Source of the DNA: Bacteroidales bacterium
GTDB taxonomy: Bacteria; Bacteroidota; Bacteroidia; Bacteroidales; JAIPAH01
Direction: 5' to 3'
NCBI GenBank assembly: GCA_021738485.1
Contig: JAIPBX010000007.1
Location: 1 to 57,597, forward strand
DNA length: 57,597 nucleotides
In this document: piece by piece, positions 34,573 through 43,896 of the stretch
How the letters are laid out: every line of letters begins with the position of its first letter
Position numbering within the stretch: position 1 is the stretch's first letter
The notes under the pieces: model-generated
What the model was told of the DNA's origin: nothing
Database searches by the model: none
What the model saw: the letters and a program-made list of their open reading frames with translations, nothing else
Position numbers and translations under genes: made by a program

Positions 34573-35166
34573 TTACCGTTTTTCTGATTTAATATCGTCT
34601 ATCCATTTATCCATGGTAAAACCTTCGAACGTTTTTAAACAATCAAGGATTCTTGCCGGCTCCTCTTCAAAGATAACTTTGTCTATATGCTCCTGCCTTA
34701 TCAGGGCATCGTCTGTAGCTCTTTCGATAAATTTCAATAAATGGTCATAAAATCCTTTTACATTGAGGAATCCCATAGGCTTGCTCATAATTTTTAACTG
34801 ATTCCAGGTAATGACTTCCGATATCTCATCCAGTGTGCCGAAACCACCGGGGAGAGCAATAAAGGCATCCGACATCTCCATCAACATTTTTTTGCGCTCC
34901 ATCATGGTTTTAACAATTTTTAGTTCAGTAATGTGTTGATGGGCAATTTCATAATCAGCAAGGTGCTGGGGCATCACACCGGTCACTTTCCCTCCTTTTT
35001 CCAAAACGCGATCGGCAATGGCTCCCATCAGCCCTACATTTCCTCCCCCATAGACTAATTCCATATCTTTTCGGGCGATTTCCGATCCAAGGGCTTCAGC
35101 AGCAGCGGCATACGATTTATTGTTTCCTATACTTGAGCCACAAAAAACACAAATTTTTTCCACCAT
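34573..35166 (-). CDS. LOG family protein (cytokinin riboside 5'-monophosphate phosphoribohydrolase type)
   Basis: LOG proteins hydrolyse the N-glycosidic bond of nucleoside 5'-monophosphates. The 197-residue product has the family signature PGGFGTLDEISEVITWNQL and the earlier glycine motif GGGNVGLMGAIADRVLEKGG (Rossmann-like). The N-terminal VFCGSSIGN is also standard. In bacteria the physiological substrate is often unclear; AMP or related nucleotides are possible. No obvious operon partner is next to it. Confidence 0.9.
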   Translation of the reverse strand: MVEKICVFCGSSIGNNKSYAAAAEALGSEIARKDMELVYGGGNVGLMGAIADRVLEKGGKVTGVMPQHLADYEIAHQHITELKIVKTMMERKKMLMEMSDAFIALPGGFGTLDEISEVITWNQLKIMSKPMGFLNVKGFYDHLLKFIERATDDALIRQEHIDKVIFEEEPARILDCLKTFEGFTMDKWIDDIKSEKR

Positions 35167-35356
35167 AACATAGTTTTCTTACTGACAAAATTAAAAAAGT
35201 TAATGACAAAGATTTACCGGTCGTCTCAGATTCTCTCGTATAGTGAAGCGGGTTTATTCTGAATTTATTATTTTTACCCTTTTAAAATGCAACTTTTCCG
35301 TTTATAGCTGTGTCAAAACAGTTGAAAACAGCCGGGAAAGCTCAAAAACACTTGTT

Positions 35357-36376
35357 ATGGAAGAAAATAACCTTTATCCGCTGAAGTTTAAACCGATCTT
35401 TAAAGATAAAATTTGGGGTGGGAACAAGATAAAAACCATCCTTGAAAAAGATTTTTCTCCTTTACCCAATTGTGGAGAAATATGGGTGCTGTCGGGGGTC
35501 AAGGATAATGAAACGGTCGTGGAGAATGGTTTTTTGGCTGATAATAACCTGGCTGAGCTGACGGAGATTTTTATGGATGACTTGCTGGGGGGACCTGTTC
35601 ATAACGAGTTTGGAGAGGATTTTCCCATTCTGGTGAAATTCATTGATGCTGCCGACGATTTATCGATACAAGTCCATCCTGATGATGAGCTGGCTAAAAA
35701 ACGCCATAATAGTTTGGGGAAAAGTGAAATGTGGTATGTGCTTGATGCCGATCCGGGATCGGAATTGATTACGGGCTTTAGAGAAGATGTCAATAAGGAG
35801 GTTTATCTGGATTATCTGAATAATAAGAAGCTGAAAGAGATTTTGAATGTGGAGAAAGTAAAAAAAGGGGATGTCTTTTATCAACCTGCCGGGCGTGTTC
35901 ATGCTATCGGAAAAGGGGTTTTGCTGGCTGAAATACAACAATCCTCAGACGTTACCTACCGCATTTATGATTATGATCGTGTCGACAGCAATGGCAACAA
36001 ACGGGAGCTGCACACAGAACAGGCTCTGGATGCAATAGATTTTAAGGCACAATTGCAATATAAAACGCCTTACAAAGATGTGAAAAACCAGACCGCGCCT
36101 TTGGTGAAAAGCCCCTATTTTACTACCAATATGCTACATCTTGATGCGGCATTCAGCAAAGATTATATTGATCTCGATTCATTTGTAATTCACACCTGTA
36201 CCGAGGGGTCTTATGTCTTGATGTATGACGGTGATAGACGGGTGAACGTAAGTAAAGGTGAAGCAGTACTTATCCCTGCTATGATGGGGAAAGTTACCCT
36301 GATACCGGATACCGGGACAAGAATCCTGGAAACCTATATGGAAATGGAAAAGAATGTAAAATCAGAATTGCTTTAA
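35357..36376 (+). CDS. manA: mannose-6-phosphate isomerase, class I type
   Basis: This zinc enzyme converts mannose 6-phosphate to fructose 6-phosphate, linking mannose metabolism or GDP-mannose supply to glycolysis. The product of about 339 residues starts NLYPLKFKPIFKDKIWGG, typical of the short (firmicute/Bacteroidota) form. The zinc ligands lie in IQVHPDDELAKKRHN and GKSEMWYVL, with a further conserved PAGRVHAIGKGVLLAEIQ. I chose the ATG at 35357 because the only upstream in-frame start is GTG at 35243, which would add 38 residues with no similarity to the family. It may form a unit with the genes that follow. Confidence 0.9.
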   Translation: MEENNLYPLKFKPIFKDKIWGGNKIKTILEKDFSPLPNCGEIWVLSGVKDNETVVENGFLADNNLAELTEIFMDDLLGGPVHNEFGEDFPILVKFIDAADDLSIQVHPDDELAKKRHNSLGKSEMWYVLDADPGSELITGFREDVNKEVYLDYLNNKKLKEILNVEKVKKGDVFYQPAGRVHAIGKGVLLAEIQQSSDVTYRIYDYDRVDSNGNKRELHTEQALDAIDFKAQLQYKTPYKDVKNQTAPLVKSPYFTTNMLHLDAAFSKDYIDLDSFVIHTCTEGSYVLMYDGDRRVNVSKGEAVLIPAMMGKVTLIPDTGTRILETYMEMEKNVKSELL

Positions 36377-36398
36377 TATAAATACTAAACAACCGACT

Positions 36399-36908
36399 AT
36401 GACTGCAAGAGTAATTTTATTGCTAACCGTTTTTTTTCTCAGCTTAAACCTTTTTAGTCAAAAAGGAGAACTACCTTCCGTAGATGTTCAGAACAAATAT
36501 GGCGAATCGTATAATACCGACCGGATAAGTAATGACGGAAAGCCGATTATCCTGAGCTTTTGGGCTACCTGGTGCAAACCGTGCATTAAAGAATTATCGG
36601 CTATTCAAGATGTTTATCCTGAGTGGCGGGAAGAAACCGGAGTAAAAGTGGTGGCTGTTTCCATTGACAATGCCCGATCCACATCCAAAGTTTTGCCTAT
36701 GGTAAATGGCAACGGTTGGGAATATGAAATTTTACTTGATCCTAATGGCGATTTTAAGCGGGCTATGGGAGTTAATACTATTCCCCATACTTTTATTTTG
36801 AATGGGGACGGGGAAGTGGTATGGCAGCATACATCCTACTCCGAAGGTAGCGAGCATCAGTTAATTGAGAAGGTCAGGAAATTAAACCGGGGCGAGTCCC
36901 TTGATTAA
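36399..36908 (+). CDS. TlpA-type thioredoxin-like disulfide reductase, exported
   Basis: The 169-residue protein has a signal peptide (MTARVILLLTVFFLSLNLFSQ) and a thioredoxin fold. The redox centre is WATWCKPCIKEL (CKPC), and the cis-proline loop is TIPHTF. It would act in the periplasm, keeping cysteines of client proteins reduced. It starts 22 bases after manA and is followed 13 bases later by a large barrel protein and then an Omp28-like protein that itself carries a CPNC motif. The latter is a plausible client or partner. Confidence 0.87.
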   Translation: MTARVILLLTVFFLSLNLFSQKGELPSVDVQNKYGESYNTDRISNDGKPIILSFWATWCKPCIKELSAIQDVYPEWREETGVKVVAVSIDNARSTSKVLPMVNGNGWEYEILLDPNGDFKRAMGVNTIPHTFILNGDGEVVWQHTSYSEGSEHQLIEKVRKLNRGESLD

Positions 36909-36921
36909 AAAGTTTCATTTG

Positions 36922-38604
36922 ATGAAAAACCCAATATTTTTTATTTGTTTTCTGATGTTAAGTGTACTTTCCCTTCGAGCTCAATTCAATCCGGAAAAGG
37001 CGCAGGTGCAGGGCAATTTTCAGATTGACATGCAAACCTACACGGCCGATGAAAAAATTGGAATTTCAGCCGAAGATATCAATGGGGAAAAAACAGCCAT
37101 GAACGCTTATGGAAAAATCATCTACCGCTACGGTGACTTTTCCGCCGGACTGAGATATGAAGCTTATTTACCTCCGATAGAAGGTTATGACCAGGCTTAT
37201 GAAGGACACGGAATTGCCAATAAGTACATAAAATATAACGGGCAGAACGTTGAAATTACTGTTGGCAATTTTTATGATCAATTCGGTAATGGGTTGATAT
37301 TTCGGAGTTATGAGGAATGGAGCCTCGGTTATGACAATTCCATGAACGGCATCCGCGTTAAAGGGAAGCCTTTTGATGGCATAACTCTTAAAGGGATATA
37401 CGGAACACAGCGCCATTACTGGCAGGAGTATGAAAATGGCAACCGCGGAATTGTACGCGGTGTGGATGCCAACATTAACCTGAATTATTTGCTGGACGGG
37501 TTAAGATCCTCTAAAACGAGAATTTCCCTTGGGGGTAGCTTTGTGAGTAAATATGAAAAAGATAATCCCTTTTCAGAATATAAGCTTCCCGAAAATGTGG
37601 GGGCTTATGCCGGCCGCTTAAACCTGCGGCACGGAAAGTGGTCTTTTAAAGGCGAATATGCCCGAAAGATCAATGATCCGCATGCGATTAATAATTTTAT
37701 TTTCAAAGACGGAGAAGCCTTATGGTTGTCGGGGACATACACCCAAAAAGGTTTCGGAGCTATAGCATCTTTTAAACGTATTGATAATTTCAGTTTCACC
37801 TCCATGCGCAATCCGGAAGTCGGCGATGCCCCCAATATCAATTATCTACCACCTTTATCCTATCAGCATAACTATACACTTCCTGCCATGTATCCTTATG
37901 CTACGCAGGCCAACGGTGAAATAGGGTATTCGGCAGAGGTTTTTTACCGGATTCCTGAAGACACAAAGCTGGGAGGAGAATACGGAACCAAGCTCTCCAT
38001 GAACTATTCCAGGATTCATGGTTTGGATAAAGAGCCTTTAGCAGGGGATACCGTGATAAATGTTCCGGGAACGGAGGGATACAAGGCTGATTTCCTGAAG
38101 TTCGGAGATGTTAAGTATTTTGAAGATTTATCTTTTAAATTGAATAAAAAAGTTTCGAAAAGTGTAAAATTTACGGCAGGGTATACCCACATCGACTACA
38201 ATGTGGCCGTAATTGAAGAAAATATCCAACAGGTAGAGCATTTTTACAAGACCGATATCGGTTTTATTGATCTCACCTATAATATCAACCGGGAGGAAGC
38301 ATTAAGAACCGAGATGCAATACCTTTCCACCAGGCAGGATAGCGGGAATTGGGCCATGGCTTTGGTGGAATACAGCATTGCCCCCAGTTGGTTTTTTACC
38401 GTTCAGGATCAATACAATTTCAACAATCCCGCATCAAACAATACGTATCATTATTATACGTTTTCGGCAGCTTATGTGCACCAATCCACGCGTTTTTCGC
38501 TGTCATACGGGCGCCAGCGTGAAGGAATACTCTGTGTGGGTGGGGTATGCCGACAGGTGCCGGCGTCCAGTGGTTTCCGGTTGACAATAAGCAGTACGTT
38601 TTAA
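36922..38604 (+). CDS. outer-membrane beta-barrel protein, DUF6029-like
   Basis: The product (about 560 residues) has a signal peptide (MKNPIFFICFLMLSVLSLRAQ) and a sequence built of alternating amphipathic strands with a C-terminal aromatic residue (SGFRLTISSTF), marks of an outer-membrane barrel. The N-terminal part (QVQGNFQIDMQTY; VGNFYDQFGNGLIFRSYEEW) matches what I remember of DUF6029 proteins of Bacteroidota, which I believe are barrels of unknown role; this name is from memory. I use the ATG at 36922, as the in-frame start at 36901 is TTG and would overlap the TlpA-like gene. The gene is part of a tightly spaced cluster with the TlpA-like and Omp28-like genes. Confidence 0.7.
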   Translation: MKNPIFFICFLMLSVLSLRAQFNPEKAQVQGNFQIDMQTYTADEKIGISAEDINGEKTAMNAYGKIIYRYGDFSAGLRYEAYLPPIEGYDQAYEGHGIANKYIKYNGQNVEITVGNFYDQFGNGLIFRSYEEWSLGYDNSMNGIRVKGKPFDGITLKGIYGTQRHYWQEYENGNRGIVRGVDANINLNYLLDGLRSSKTRISLGGSFVSKYEKDNPFSEYKLPENVGAYAGRLNLRHGKWSFKGEYARKINDPHAINNFIFKDGEALWLSGTYTQKGFGAIASFKRIDNFSFTSMRNPEVGDAPNINYLPPLSYQHNYTLPAMYPYATQANGEIGYSAEVFYRIPEDTKLGGEYGTKLSMNYSRIHGLDKEPLAGDTVINVPGTEGYKADFLKFGDVKYFEDLSFKLNKKVSKSVKFTAGYTHIDYNVAVIEENIQQVEHFYKTDIGFIDLTYNINREEALRTEMQYLSTRQDSGNWAMALVEYSIAPSWFFTVQDQYNFNNPASNNTYHYYTFSAAYVHQSTRFSLSYGRQREGILCVGGVCRQVPASSGFRLTISSTF

Positions 38605-38621
38605 CATAAAAATTAGTAACT

Positions 38622-39497
38622 ATGCATAAGACAACATCCATATTTTTACTTTTTATAATTTTAACCGCATCCCTGTTTACAGCTTGTGACGAAATTGCCA
38701 TGCCTTACAGCAGGAATCAGGATAATGGGGGTGATGACACCATAAATGGGGGAGAAGATAGCGTTGAGGTTGTGCAGAAAGTTTTGGTAGAGGAGTTTAC
38801 GGGTCATAAATGTCCCAACTGCCCGGAAGCACATGTAATACTAGCCGATCTGAAAGATCAATATGGAGAAAATTTGGTCGTAATTTCTATTCATGCCGGG
38901 TTTTTTGCGCGACCTGATAATTCAGGGCAATATACTATGGATTTTAGGACAGGGGCCGGGGAAACGATGAACGATTTTTTTGATGTAGCGGAATATCCTT
39001 CCGGAATGATTAATCGCGGCAAAGACCAGGAAAATCTTGTCCTTAACAAAGATATCTGGCGTAACGTTATTGGTCGGCAGGCCGGACAAAAAGCTAAGGC
39101 GGTGCTGGATTTTGAGGTGGATTACAACCAGCAAAACCGGACGATATCAGCCGATTTTGATATAGAATTTGTCGAACAAGTAGAAGGTAATTATAAACTG
39201 TCAGCTTTTATCACAGAGGATAGCATTATTGCGCCCCAGAAAAATAATAATGAGAATATCGGTCCTTCAAATATTTCCGACTATGAACACAACCATGTAC
39301 TAAGAAGTACATTGAACGGGACATGGGGAGAAACGGTGAGCGAGGAAACAATAACTCCCCAAACGACCTATTCCTTGTCTTATAATGGGTTTGATATTCC
39401 GGAAAACTGGAATGTCGATAAGTTATCTCTTGTCGCTTTTGTATACAAAGAAGAGACATACGAGGTGATTCAGACGGAGAAGATGCCATTTAAATAG
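38622..39497 (+). CDS. Omp28-related lipoprotein with thioredoxin-like fold
   Basis: Omp28 was first described as an outer-membrane antigen of Porphyromonas gingivalis; the family has a thioredoxin-like fold. The 291-residue product has a lipobox (SLFTAC), then KVLVEEFTGHKCPNCPEAH, in which CPNC occupies the place of a redox motif near the first strand. The remaining C-terminal half is beta-rich. The protein should be anchored in the outer membrane. It lies 17 bases after the barrel gene, so a TlpA-barrel-Omp28 unit looks likely. Whether it transfers thiols or binds a ligand cannot be told. Confidence 0.8.
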   Translation: MHKTTSIFLLFIILTASLFTACDEIAMPYSRNQDNGGDDTINGGEDSVEVVQKVLVEEFTGHKCPNCPEAHVILADLKDQYGENLVVISIHAGFFARPDNSGQYTMDFRTGAGETMNDFFDVAEYPSGMINRGKDQENLVLNKDIWRNVIGRQAGQKAKAVLDFEVDYNQQNRTISADFDIEFVEQVEGNYKLSAFITEDSIIAPQKNNNENIGPSNISDYEHNHVLRSTLNGTWGETVSEETITPQTTYSLSYNGFDIPENWNVDKLSLVAFVYKEETYEVIQTEKMPFK

Positions 39498-39528
39498 GGA
39501 AAGTTTACGAATGTAACTTCCAAAAGGT

Positions 39529-39559
39529 TTTGTATACCGAATTTTAGTGTGTAATTTCG
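39529..39559 (+). promoter_or_regulatory. putative promoter of the CNNM-like gene, probable leaderless transcript
   Basis: TTTG (39529-39532), a 19-base spacer and TAATTTCG (39552-39559; one base off consensus) fit a Bacteroidota promoter. The expected start of transcription falls about at the ATG (39565), which suggests a leaderless mRNA. Confidence 0.5.
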
Positions 39560-39564
39560 GTATT

Positions 39565-40644
39565 ATGAAATTATTGATTTTATATCTTTTTATAGCTCTT
39601 GGTTTCTCTTTTTTGTGTTCTTTGCTTGAGGCTGTGATACTCAGTATTACTCCCAGCCACGTCAATATGCTTTCAGAAAAAGGAGGAAACAAGGGTAAGC
39701 TTATCCAGCGTTTTAAGGATAATATTGACCGGCCGCTTTCTGCAATTTTGACCCTGAATACTTTTGCTCACACTATCGGAGCCGCAGGGGTGGGAGCTCA
39801 GGCGCAAGTTATATGGGGCAATGAGGCGCTTTCTATTACCTCAGCCATACTCACCATTCTTATTCTTATTGTTTCAGAAATTATCCCTAAAACTGTGGGA
39901 GCACTTTATTGGAAAAAGCTTGTTGGGTTTACAGCTTATACCCTGTTAATTCTGATTTATTCGCCGTTGTATCCCTTCATCTTGATTAGCCAGCAAATCA
40001 CCAAATGGCTTAAAGGCGGAAAAAAAGACCAGCCCGTTAGTCGCGATGAATTATCTTCGCTGGCCAGGCTTGGAGCTATATCCGGGGTTTTTAAAAAGAA
40101 GGAATCCATGATGATTGAAAACCTGATGAAGTTTGAGTATGTGAAGGTTAAAGATATTATGACGCCCCGTGTGGTGGTGGCTTCCGAAGATGCGCAAACA
40201 AAAGTGGCGGATATGAAAAACAAAGTATCCGAAATTCCTTTTTCCAGAATTCCCATTTACCAGGAACATCGTGAAAATATTGTTGGTTATATTCTAAAGG
40301 ATGATCTGATGCTTAATCTTGTTCATCAAAAAGGAGAAAAGCAGTTGGAATCCTTAAGGAGGCCAATACCTCTTGTAGTGGATAGTTTACCACTGTCGTC
40401 CTTATACGATAAATTCATTGCCGAAAGAGATATCATAGCTCTAGTGGTGGATGAATATGGTGGAATGTCCGGTATTGTAACCATGGAGGACCTCATAGAA
40501 ACCATTCTTGGGCTGGAGATTGTGGATGAATATGATAATATTGAAAACTTAAGGAAAATGGCTCGTGAACGTTGGGAAAAACGCGCCAAATGGTTTACTC
40601 CTCCCGGTACAAATGAAGAGAACCTTCAGGACAAGAGCGATTAG
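39565..40644 (+). CDS. CNNM/CBS-domain membrane protein (CorC/HlyC-related transporter)
   Basis: CNNM proteins are magnesium/cobalt-type transport or sensing proteins. The product (about 359 residues) starts with membrane segments (LLILYLFIALGFSFLCSLLEAVIL) and contains the CNNM-like helices with VSEIIPKTVGALYW. A pair of CBS domains follows, from about residue 190 (VKDIMTPRVVV to GYILKDDLML, then DEYGGMSGIVTMEDLIETILG). The usual C-terminal CorC_HlyC domain is absent; the protein ends about 40 residues after the second CBS domain with a charged tail. I use the ATG at 39565, since the upstream in-frame start is GTG at 39547 and lies within the promoter-like stretch. Confidence 0.85.
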   Translation: MKLLILYLFIALGFSFLCSLLEAVILSITPSHVNMLSEKGGNKGKLIQRFKDNIDRPLSAILTLNTFAHTIGAAGVGAQAQVIWGNEALSITSAILTILILIVSEIIPKTVGALYWKKLVGFTAYTLLILIYSPLYPFILISQQITKWLKGGKKDQPVSRDELSSLARLGAISGVFKKKESMMIENLMKFEYVKVKDIMTPRVVVASEDAQTKVADMKNKVSEIPFSRIPIYQEHRENIVGYILKDDLMLNLVHQKGEKQLESLRRPIPLVVDSLPLSSLYDKFIAERDIIALVVDEYGGMSGIVTMEDLIETILGLEIVDEYDNIENLRKMARERWEKRAKWFTPPGTNEENLQDKSD

Positions 40645-40748
40645 TGTGTGAAAGCCACTAAATCCCGCTTTATTTCTGTGGTATATTCAGTAATATTTTA
40701 TAAATTCGAGGCGTTTCTCAAAAGTCTAAATGCAAAAAATATAAGTAT

Positions 40749-42137
40749 ATGTTTGAAAAGAAGGTTTATGTGAATCGCAGAAATAACCTGAAAAAGAAAA
40801 TCAGCTCCGGGCTAGTGCTGGTTTTGGGAAATGTTGATGCCCCAATGAATTATCCCTCAAACCCGTATCATTTTCGCCAGGACAGTAACTTCCTCTATTT
40901 TTTTGGTCTTGATACCCAGGGATTGGCAGGCGTAATGGATATTGATAATGACAAAGACTATATCTTCGGAGATAACGTAGATATGGATGATATTATTTGG
41001 ATGGGCGATCAACCCACCATTAAAGAATTGGCCACTAAGGTTGGGGTTGAAAACACTTCCCCTTTTGAAGAACTTCATAAATTTATCCAGGGAGAGAAAT
41101 CCAAAGGCAGGACTATCCATATCTATCCTCCTTACCGGGGCGAACACACATTAACTTTAAGCGAAGTGCTTGATGTTAAAACCGGTGATGTGGAAAATTT
41201 TATTACGGAAGAAGTGATAAAAGCCACGGTAGCCCTTCGCTCCATTAAAGAAGATGTGGAAGTTGCAGAACTGGAAAAGGCCGCCGATATTGCCTGGGAG
41301 ATGCACACCACAGCTATGAAAATGGCTAAGCCGGGTGTTGTGGAAAGAGAAATTTATGGCCAGGTAGAGGGTGTTTCATTGTCGAGAGGCGGACCGGTCT
41401 CTTTCCCTGTAATTCTTACTATTAACGGTCAAATTCTTCACAATCATTATCACGGCAATACACTTAAAGAAGGACGCATTATGGTGACGGATGCCGGTGC
41501 GGAGACGGAAATGCACTATGCCAGCGATATTACACGGAGTGTTCCTGTGGGAGGAAAGTTTAACAGCCGGCAGAAGGATATCTATCAAATTGTACTGAAT
41601 GCCAATATGAATGCAATAAAAAATGTAAGACCGGGCATTACGAATAAAGAATTGCATCTCAATGCCGTAAAAGATGTGGCCACAGGGCTGAAGGAGCTGG
41701 GCATTATGAAAGGGGATATTGATGAAGCAGTGAATCAGGGAGCGCATGCTATGTTTATGCCTCATGGCCTTGGCCACATGATGGGTTTAGACGTCCATGA
41801 TATGGAAGGTCTGGGCGAAAATTATGTCGGTTATGGCGATGAGTTAAAGCGTAGTCAACAATTTGGACTGGCCGGCCTTAGACTCGCAAAAACGCTTCAG
41901 CCAGGCTTCGTATTTACCATAGAACCGGGATGTTACTTTATACCGAAACTTATTGACCGCTGGAAGAGCGAAGGAAGGTTTACCCAATTCCTTAATTATG
42001 ATAAAATAGAGGAATATAAGGATTTCGGAGGGATTCGCATCGAAGACGATATCCTGGTGACAAAACAAGGGTACAAGGTGCTTGGTAAACCAATACCCAA
42101 AACCATTGAAGAAGTGGAAAAGACCATGAATGAATAA
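40749..42137 (+). CDS. aminopeptidase P family (Xaa-Pro aminopeptidase, M24)
   Basis: The enzyme removes N-terminal residues before proline using two metal ions. The 462-residue product has the N-terminal domain with FRQDSNFLYFFGL, typical of aminopeptidase P. The M24 metal ligands appear in order: the two Asp in VTDAGAETEMHYASDITR, His in HGLGHMMGLDVHD, Glu in TIEPGCYF and Glu in GGIRIEDDILVT. No signal peptide is seen, so it is cytoplasmic. A terminator-like hairpin follows 30 bases after the stop. Some 100 bases separate it from the preceding gene, without a clear promoter. Confidence 0.9.
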   Translation: MFEKKVYVNRRNNLKKKISSGLVLVLGNVDAPMNYPSNPYHFRQDSNFLYFFGLDTQGLAGVMDIDNDKDYIFGDNVDMDDIIWMGDQPTIKELATKVGVENTSPFEELHKFIQGEKSKGRTIHIYPPYRGEHTLTLSEVLDVKTGDVENFITEEVIKATVALRSIKEDVEVAELEKAADIAWEMHTTAMKMAKPGVVEREIYGQVEGVSLSRGGPVSFPVILTINGQILHNHYHGNTLKEGRIMVTDAGAETEMHYASDITRSVPVGGKFNSRQKDIYQIVLNANMNAIKNVRPGITNKELHLNAVKDVATGLKELGIMKGDIDEAVNQGAHAMFMPHGLGHMMGLDVHDMEGLGENYVGYGDELKRSQQFGLAGLRLAKTLQPGFVFTIEPGCYFIPKLIDRWKSEGRFTQFLNYDKIEEYKDFGGIRIEDDILVTKQGYKVLGKPIPKTIEEVEKTMNE

Positions 42138-42167
42138 ATTTGCAATATTCAGGTTTCAATTTACGTT

Positions 42168-42211
42168 AAAACCTGTTAGATAACTTAGGTTACTGACAGG
42201 TTTTATTTTTT
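42168..42211 (+). terminator. rho-independent terminator after the aminopeptidase gene
   Basis: AAAACCTGT (42168-42176) and ACAGGTTTT (42196-42204) form a 9-bp stem with a 19-base loop that has weak internal pairing, followed by a T-rich tail. Confidence 0.75.
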
Positions 42212-42231
42212 AATTCCAAATAATATACAGT

Positions 42232-43020
42232 ATGAAAATAGATATTAACAATAAAAAAGTTTCTTATAATGAGCGGGGTAGTGGAAAAACAATTGTTTTG
42301 CTCCATGGATTCCTGGAAAACAAAAATATTTGGCATTCTATGGTAGGTGTTTTGTCGCAGGATTTTCATGTTGTTACTGTTGATTTGCCCGGGCACGGAG
42401 AAAGTGAGGTGCTTGATCCCGTCCATGATATGGGGGCTATGGCTTCTGTTGTTAAAGAGGTTCTGGCTTCTCTTGACGTAAAAGAGTGCTTACTGGTCGG
42501 TCATTCTATGGGCGGCTATGTGTCCCTGGCTTTTGCTGAATTGTTTCCCCACATGGTGAAAGGCCTTGTGCTTTTTCATTCTCAGGCTGCAGCCGATGAT
42601 GAGGAGGGTAAAAGAAACCGCGACAGAACCATTCAAGTCGTTGAAGAGGATCGTGCCGGATTTATCAGTAATTTTATCCCCGATTTGTTTGCTCCAGGGA
42701 ATGAAGTAAGATTTGAAAAGGAAGTAGCATCGCTGAAAAAAGAAGCTGAGAAAACGCCCAAAGAAGGAATTATTGCTGCCGTTAGAGGCATGAAAGAGCG
42801 TACCGGTAAATTGAATTTACTGCAAAGTATGGATAATCCTGTTCTTTTCATTTGTGGAAAAAAAGATATTCGTATTCCGGTGGAAAAGGTCCTTGACCAG
42901 GTAGCTATGCCCGCACACTCCGAAGCGGTATTGCTGGAGAATACAGGCCATATGGGGTTTGTTGAAGCACAGGAAAAAACCACCTCCGCATTGCGGCATT
43001 TTGCCCTTCGGGTGTTATGA
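42232..43020 (+). CDS. alpha/beta hydrolase
   Basis: The 262-residue product is a serine hydrolase of unknown substrate. It has the oxyanion strand LLHGFLENKNIW, the nucleophile elbow LLVGHSMGGY with catalytic Ser, an acidic residue in ICGKKDIRIPV and the catalytic His in ENTGHMGFVE. No signal peptide is seen. A strong terminator precedes it, so its promoter must lie within the last 30 bases or transcription must read through. The SDR gene follows after 54 bases. Confidence 0.87.
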   Translation: MKIDINNKKVSYNERGSGKTIVLLHGFLENKNIWHSMVGVLSQDFHVVTVDLPGHGESEVLDPVHDMGAMASVVKEVLASLDVKECLLVGHSMGGYVSLAFAELFPHMVKGLVLFHSQAAADDEEGKRNRDRTIQVVEEDRAGFISNFIPDLFAPGNEVRFEKEVASLKKEAEKTPKEGIIAAVRGMKERTGKLNLLQSMDNPVLFICGKKDIRIPVEKVLDQVAMPAHSEAVLLENTGHMGFVEAQEKTTSALRHFALRVL

Positions 43021-43074
43021 CCTCCCAAGAGGTGGAATATGAAGTTATTTGAAGTAAAACAGTAATACTCATCT

Positions 43075-43896
43075 ATGTCAGACAAAAAAATATTGATAAC
43101 AGGAGCTACCGATGGCATTGGCAAAGAAACGGCCCGGCGGCTTGCTATGGACAATCATGAGATTATTATCCATGGAAGAAATAGTAACCGCGTACAATCT
43201 GCCGTCTCCACAATAAAACAGGAATCGGGAAATGAAAATGTATTTGGAGAAGTAGCTGATTTTACTTCCCTTAAAGAGGTGAAGCGGTTATCTCTAAAAC
43301 TGAAAAGTAGCTATGATGCCTTGGATGTGCTGCTGAATAATGCCGCTATCATAAACCAGGATTATGAAACCACTGTGGATGGTTTCGAAAAAACGTTCCA
43401 GGTAAACTACCTGGCTCCCTTTGTGTTGACCAACAACGTGCTAACACTATTGAAAGGAGCAGTGCAGGGAAGGATCGTGAATATTGCCTCTATGGTTCAT
43501 TCCAATAATATCAATCTGGATGACCTGCAGTTAAAACAAAACTATTCGGGATTGGAAGCTTATTCGGCTACAAAGCTCTACAATATTTTATTTACTTTCA
43601 AAATGGCCAGGCTACTGGTGGGGAGCACAATCACCTGCAATTGTTTTCATCCGGGTGTGATTAATACCAAACTTTTACGAAACAATTTTGGCAGTATCGG
43701 CGGAGCAACTAGCGAAGGGGCGGATAATTCGGTTTACCTGGCTGCGGATGCGGCAGTCAGCAATATATCGGGCAAATATTTCAGAAACAGCCGCGTGGCC
43801 TCCCCGGCACAGATAGCTGAAGATAAAAAGGTGCAGGACACCCTGTGGAATAAAACGTTAAGCTGGGTAGGCAATTACCTTGAAGATTATTCGTAA
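43075..43896 (+). CDS. short-chain dehydrogenase/reductase (SDR)
   Basis: The 273-residue enzyme has the NAD(P)-binding TGATDGIGKET, the LNNAAI segment, NIASMVHSNNIN and the catalytic YSATKLYN (Tyr-x-x-x-Lys). The layout resembles retinol-dehydrogenase-like members. Arg and His-rich ends of strand 2 (IIHGRNSNRV) suggest NADPH. The substrate is unknown. Its end overlaps the end of nadD, encoded on the other strand, by 10 bases. Confidence 0.87.
   Translation: MSDKKILITGATDGIGKETARRLAMDNHEIIIHGRNSNRVQSAVSTIKQESGNENVFGEVADFTSLKEVKRLSLKLKSSYDALDVLLNNAAIINQDYETTVDGFEKTFQVNYLAPFVLTNNVLTLLKGAVQGRIVNIASMVHSNNINLDDLQLKQNYSGLEAYSATKLYNILFTFKMARLLVGSTITCNCFHPGVINTKLLRNNFGSIGGATSEGADNSVYLAADAAVSNISGKYFRNSRVASPAQIAEDKKVQDTLWNKTLSWVGNYLEDYS

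Noticed and set aside
35243-35356. GTG start at 35243 for manA
   Set aside because: It would add 38 residues unlike the family; the ATG at 35357 gives the normal start.
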